DNA of 15,982 nt from an uncultured Collinsella sp. (GTDB lineage Bacteria > Actinomycetota > Coriobacteriia > Coriobacteriales > Coriobacteriaceae): positions 1-15,982 of the forward strand of contig CABVDH010000033.1 in NCBI GenBank assembly GCA_902497065.1. The letters run 5' to 3'. Under the pieces are notes generated by a model that saw only the letters and a list, made by a program, of their open reading frames with translations, made no database searches and was not told the origin of the DNA. Below, piece after piece: positions 13,254-15,982 of the stretch. Within the stretch, counting starts at the first letter, position 1, and the number at the start of each line of letters is the position of its first letter. The position numbers were made by a program, and so were the translations under genes.

Positions 13254-14684
13254 CTACTTTATCCCATGGCCCATCTCGACGACCTTAGTCAGCGATCCAA
13301 ACACGCCCTCGTCGGTCAAGAGCTGCGCCTCGGCACGCTGCAGCTGCACGGCAACGGCGGCAGGGGCGGTGCCGCCCTCGGTCGTGCGCGCGGCGACAAT
13401 CGACGGGATGTCGAGCGCCTCAGTAATGTCGCGCTCAAAGAGCGGGCTTGCCTCCTGGAACACCTCAAACGGCAGGTCCTCAAGATTGCAGCCGCGCTTC
13501 TCGCACATCAGGACCAGATGGCCCACCACGGCATGTGCCTCGCGGAACGGCAGGCCACGCTTGGCCAGGTAATCGGCAACATCGGTGGCGGCAAGGTGCC
13601 CCACGCCGCACTCGCGCGCCATGGCATCCTCGTTGACGGTCCAAGTCGAAATCATTCCGGCCATAACGGACAGGCACTGCATGAGCGTGTGAGCGGTATC
13701 GAGCGCGCCCTCCTTGTCCTCCTGCAAGTCCTTGTTATAAGCGAGCGGCAGGCCCTTCATGGTCACGAGCAGCTGCACCAGGTTGCCATAGACACGACCG
13801 CTCTTGCCGCGGATAAGCTCGGCAAAGTCGGGATTCTTCTTCTGCGGCATGATAGACGAGCCGGTGGAGTAGGAGTCTGAAAGCGAGATAAAGCCAAATT
13901 CGGAGCTCGACCACAGCACGATCTCCTCGGAAAGACGCGACAAGTGCATCGCCATGACGGAGCCGGCGTAATGCAGATCGAGCAGGAAATCACGGTCGGA
14001 AACCGCATCGAGCGAGTTGGGAATCACGCCCGCAAAGCCAAGTTCGGCAGCCGTCATCTGGCGATCGAGCGGATAGCTCGTACCGGCAAGCGCGGCAGCA
14101 CCCAGCGGGCAGTTGTCGGCGGCATCAAAGGCGGCCTTCAGGCGCGTAAAGTCGCGCGCGAACATCCAGGAATACGCCAGCAGATGATGCGAGAGCAGCA
14201 CGGGCTGAGCGTGCTGCATATGCGTGTAGCCCGGCAGAATCACCTTGTCGTACTTCTTGGCCGCATCCACCAGCACATGGCGCAGCTCAAGATTGGCCTC
14301 CATAAGCTCCTTGGCCAGCGCCTTGACACCCAGGCGCGTGTCGGTCGCCACCTGGTCGTTGCGCGAACGTCCGGTATGCAAGCGCTTGCCAGCCTCGCCG
14401 ATGCGACGCGTCAGCTCGCTCTCGATGGACATATGAATGTCCTCATCGTTGATGTCGAAGGTAAAGTTGCCGGCATCGATATCCTGTTCGATTCCGGTCA
14501 GGCCCTTGGCAATCGCCTGCTCGTCCTCGGCACTGATGATGCCCTGGGCGGCCAACATCTTGGCATGCGCCTTAGAGCCGGCGATATCCTGCTTATAGAG
14601 ATGTTTGTCGACCGGCAGCGACGCGCCAAACTCCTGCGTGACCTCGGCCACGCCCGCCTCAAAACGACCGCCCCAAAGAGCCAT
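13254..14684 (-). CDS. argH: Argininosuccinate lyase
   Basis: This 476-residue cytosolic enzyme splits argininosuccinate into arginine and fumarate, the last step of arginine biosynthesis. The N-terminus MALWGGRFE is typical. Next come EDIHMSIESEL (81-91), HTGRSRNDQVATD (103-115) and GYTHMQHAQPV (152-162), which holds a catalytic histidine. The fumarase/aspartase superfamily signature GSSIMPQKKNPD (275-286) forms the mobile catalytic serine loop. Length fits (about 460-480). I chose the ATG at 14684 because AAAGGAG lies about 8 nt upstream; a longer frame from 14759 adds residues absent from the family. The gene is 118 nt downstream of a 56-codon small ORF, with argG beyond that on the same strand. 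No ArgR box was recognised. Confidence 0.97.
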   Translation of the reverse strand: MALWGGRFEAGVAEVTQEFGASLPVDKHLYKQDIAGSKAHAKMLAAQGIISAEDEQAIAKGLTGIEQDIDAGNFTFDINDEDIHMSIESELTRRIGEAGKRLHTGRSRNDQVATDTRLGVKALAKELMEANLELRHVLVDAAKKYDKVILPGYTHMQHAQPVLLSHHLLAYSWMFARDFTRLKAAFDAADNCPLGAAALAGTSYPLDRQMTAAELGFAGVIPNSLDAVSDRDFLLDLHYAGSVMAMHLSRLSEEIVLWSSSEFGFISLSDSYSTGSSIMPQKKNPDFAELIRGKSGRVYGNLVQLLVTMKGLPLAYNKDLQEDKEGALDTAHTLMQCLSVMAGMISTWTVNEDAMARECGVGHLAATDVADYLAKRGLPFREAHAVVGHLVLMCEKRGCNLEDLPFEVFQEASPLFERDITEALDIPSIVAARTTEGGTAPAAVAVQLQRAEAQLLTDEGVFGSLTKVVEMGHGIK

Positions 14685-14802
14685 GGAACCGTCTCCTTTC
14701 TCCAAATACCAAACCAAGCGCCCAAAGCAATGCGCCCTGTCGCTAAAGCAATTTTTCAACCGCTAGTTTTGCATATTCCCCACCACGTTCGGGGCCATGT
14801 CG

Positions 14803-14973
14803 CTAATTTGCAAAGAAGTGACGCACCATGCACTTGGCGCCCAACGTCTCCCTCCGGATGTTGCCCTGCGAACCATCGATCCAGGTCTTCAGGCTCATAG
14901 GGACGTCCTCGACCTTTGAAGCATCGAACTCGGGCGCGAGGGCAAGCAATGCATGTGCGATAGCATTGAACAT
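14803..14973 (-). CDS. Small protein of 56 residues, unrecognised
   Basis: I do not recognise this protein. It starts MFNAIAHALLALAPEFDASK, continues through a middle part with MSLKTWIDG (26-34), and ends GAKCMVRHFFAN (45-56). There is no signal peptide or clear membrane helix. It is probably a small soluble protein with an amphipathic N-terminal helix. Translation is supported by GAGGAG 8 nt before the ATG, GC-rich third positions like its neighbours, and a clean stop. An AT-rich tatatata stretch just upstream could hold a promoter. It lies between argG and argH on the same strand, after the argG terminator hairpin, so it may be cotranscribed with argH. It has only three arginines, two of them adjacent (40-41), so a classic arginine leader peptide is not obvious. 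Confidence 0.65.
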   Translation of the reverse strand: MFNAIAHALLALAPEFDASKVEDVPMSLKTWIDGSQGNIRRETLGAKCMVRHFFAN

Positions 14974-15013
14974 AATGGATACTCCTCATATATATAGGTG
15001 CAGAGCCGCCAAA

Positions 15014-15053
15014 TTGATAGAAAGAGCCCCGCCGGACAACCCCGGCGGGGCTC
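15014..15053 (-). terminator. Terminator or attenuator hairpin after argG
   Basis: A perfect 12-bp stem (15024-15035 with 15042-15053, gagccccgccgg and its complement) has a 6-nt loop. On the minus strand it is followed by tttctatcaattt. It lies about 150 nt after the argG stop and about 50 nt before the small ORF. It may end argG transcription, or act as an attenuator if argG, the small ORF and argH share a transcript. Confidence 0.7.
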
Positions 15054-15206
15054 GGACTCAGCCGCAGTCGCGGCATCATATATGCGGGCGGAACGTAGGG
15101 GTCACCGATGTTAAGAAGTGTCAGCAAGCATAACGAAAGGTAGGGACCCCGTGCGCCCGTTTTGTATCACGCGGATGGGCCGCGCGGATACCAAGGGAAG
15201 GAGGCG

Positions 15207-15982
15207 CTAGGCCTGAGCGGCGGCAGAGCTGGGACCCTGGACCTTAGCCCACGTCTTGAGCGACAGCGTATCGATCTCGATAAAGCCGGCGCTGGCCTTC
15301 TCGTCAAACGTGGTGTCGCGGTCGTAGGTAGCCAGACCGTAGTCGTAGAGGCTGAAGGGGCTCTTGCGGCCGACGACATGGCAGTTGCCCTTAAAGAACT
15401 TCAGACGGACGGTGCCGGTCACGAACTTCTGGGTGTCGGCCATAAAGGCATCGAGCGCGTTCTTGAGCGGGCTGTACCACTGGCCGTTATACACGGCGGT
15501 GGCCCAATCCTGCTCGAGCTTGATCTTGGTCTTGAGCAAGTCGCCCTCGACGCAGATGTCCTCGAGTGCCTTGTGGGCGGTGATAAGCGTCAGTGCGCCG
15601 GGAACCTCGTAGCACTCGCGGCTCTTGAGGCCCACCAGACGATCCTCGACCAGGTCGAGACGGCCAAAGCCGTTGTCACCCGAAATCTTGTTGAGGGCGA
15701 TGACGATCTCGGAGAGTTTCATCTTCTTGCCATCGACGGCGACGGGCTTGCCCGCCTCAAACTCAATCTCGGTGTAGGTCGGGGTGTCGGGCGTGTCCTC
15801 GGGATTCTTGGTCATAACCCAAGCGTCATCGAGCGGCTCGTTCCAGGGATCCTCCAGGTGGCCGCACTCAATGGCACGACCCCACAGGTTGTCGTCGATG
15901 GAATAGGGGTTGTCGTTGGCACCCTCGGGAACCGGCACGTTGTGGGCGTGAGCATAGGCGACCTCGTCGGGACGGCACTTCA
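15207..15982 (-). CDS. argG: Argininosuccinate synthase, C-terminal part (5' end outside window)
   Basis: About 257 C-terminal residues are present, and the frame is open to the window edge. The enzyme joins citrulline and aspartate with ATP to make argininosuccinate, the substrate of the nearby argH product. Matching family segments are PYSIDDNLWGRAIECGHLED, VDGKKMKLSEIVIALNKI, GDNGFGRLDLVEDRLVGLKS, REC-YEVPGALTLI, the GQWYSPLKNALDAFM region and KGNCHVVGRKSPFSLYD. The N-terminal ATP-binding SGGLD motif would lie outside the window. The C-terminus has a short alanine-rich extension (GPSSAAAQA). A GTG at 15938 is internal to the family alignment and is not the true start. Order argG - small ORF - argH on one strand suggests coordinated arginine synthesis, but a hairpin separates the genes. 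Confidence 0.95.
   Translation of the reverse strand, partial: KCRPDEVAYAHAHNVPVPEGANDNPYSIDDNLWGRAIECGHLEDPWNEPLDDAWVMTKNPEDTPDTPTYTEIEFEAGKPVAVDGKKMKLSEIVIALNKISGDNGFGRLDLVEDRLVGLKSRECYEVPGALTLITAHKALEDICVEGDLLKTKIKLEQDWATAVYNGQWYSPLKNALDAFMADTQKFVTGTVRLKFFKGNCHVVGRKSPFSLYDYGLATYDRDTTFDEKASAGFIEIDTLSLKTWAKVQGPSSAAAQA

Noticed and set aside
14756..15127. Minus-strand open frame of 123 codons over the argG-argH gap
   Set aside because: It starts with TTG and has no ribosome binding site. It runs through the argG terminator hairpin and overlaps the 56-codon ORF in another frame, which has the better start signals.
1..15982. CRISPR array, tRNA genes, insertion sequence or prophage
   Set aside because: No regularly spaced direct repeats, tRNA cloverleaf with a CCA-type end, transposase or phage gene was recognised on either strand.

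Overview
The window looks like a chromosomal stretch from a GC-rich Gram-positive bacterium of the Coriobacteriia, plausibly Collinsella or a close relative. This is inferred from GC-rich third codon positions, the four-domain S1 protein, and the gene mix. No taxonomic marker was searched. Almost everything is housekeeping or central metabolism. There is no prophage, transposase, CRISPR array or tRNA gene.

Layout, left to right: the 3' end of a CLC-family anion transporter gene and a diacylglycerol-kinase-family lipid kinase (both +). A minus-strand block follows: a small GGQ (RF-1 domain) ribosome-rescue-type protein, xanthine phosphoribosyltransferase (xpt), a DHA2-like multidrug MFS transporter, and O-acetylhomoserine sulfhydrylase. 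Next come a C_GCAxxG_C_C redox-type protein (+), a YigZ/IMPACT protein (-), the RNase P RNA gene rnpB (-), ribosomal protein S1 (-), a HAD hydrolase (+), an L-cysteine desulfidase-like protein (-), ribose-5-phosphate isomerase B (+), nucleoside diphosphate kinase (-), argininosuccinate lyase argH (-), an unrecognised 56-residue small protein (-), and argininosuccinate synthase argG (-, running off the right edge). Most genes are single transcription units, and several end in a clear hairpin terminator. Two themes recur: sulfur amino acid handling (sulfhydrylase, cysteine desulfidase, cysteine-rich C_GCAxxG protein) and arginine biosynthesis (argG and argH around the small ORF).

The most unusual content is non-coding. 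Two intergenic elements of about 115 nt, at 7017-7132 and 10110-10224, share a conserved core of about 71 nt (62 aligned identities by eye). Each core is enclosed by a 14-bp outer stem whose sequence differs between copies but stays paired in each. At least one inner pair also covaries. This is the pattern of a selected fold, probably RNA. Wobble pairs in the second copy favour the + strand. I cannot assign it to a known RNA family. One copy abuts the 3' end of rnpB. The other sits between two convergent genes, so a simple cis-riboswitch role does not fit both.

A second family of long perfect palindromes, sharing the core acagtccct, brackets the GGQ gene. Also of interest are the 56-codon small gene with a strong ribosome binding site between argG and argH, and a possible small transcript between rnpB and the S1 gene.
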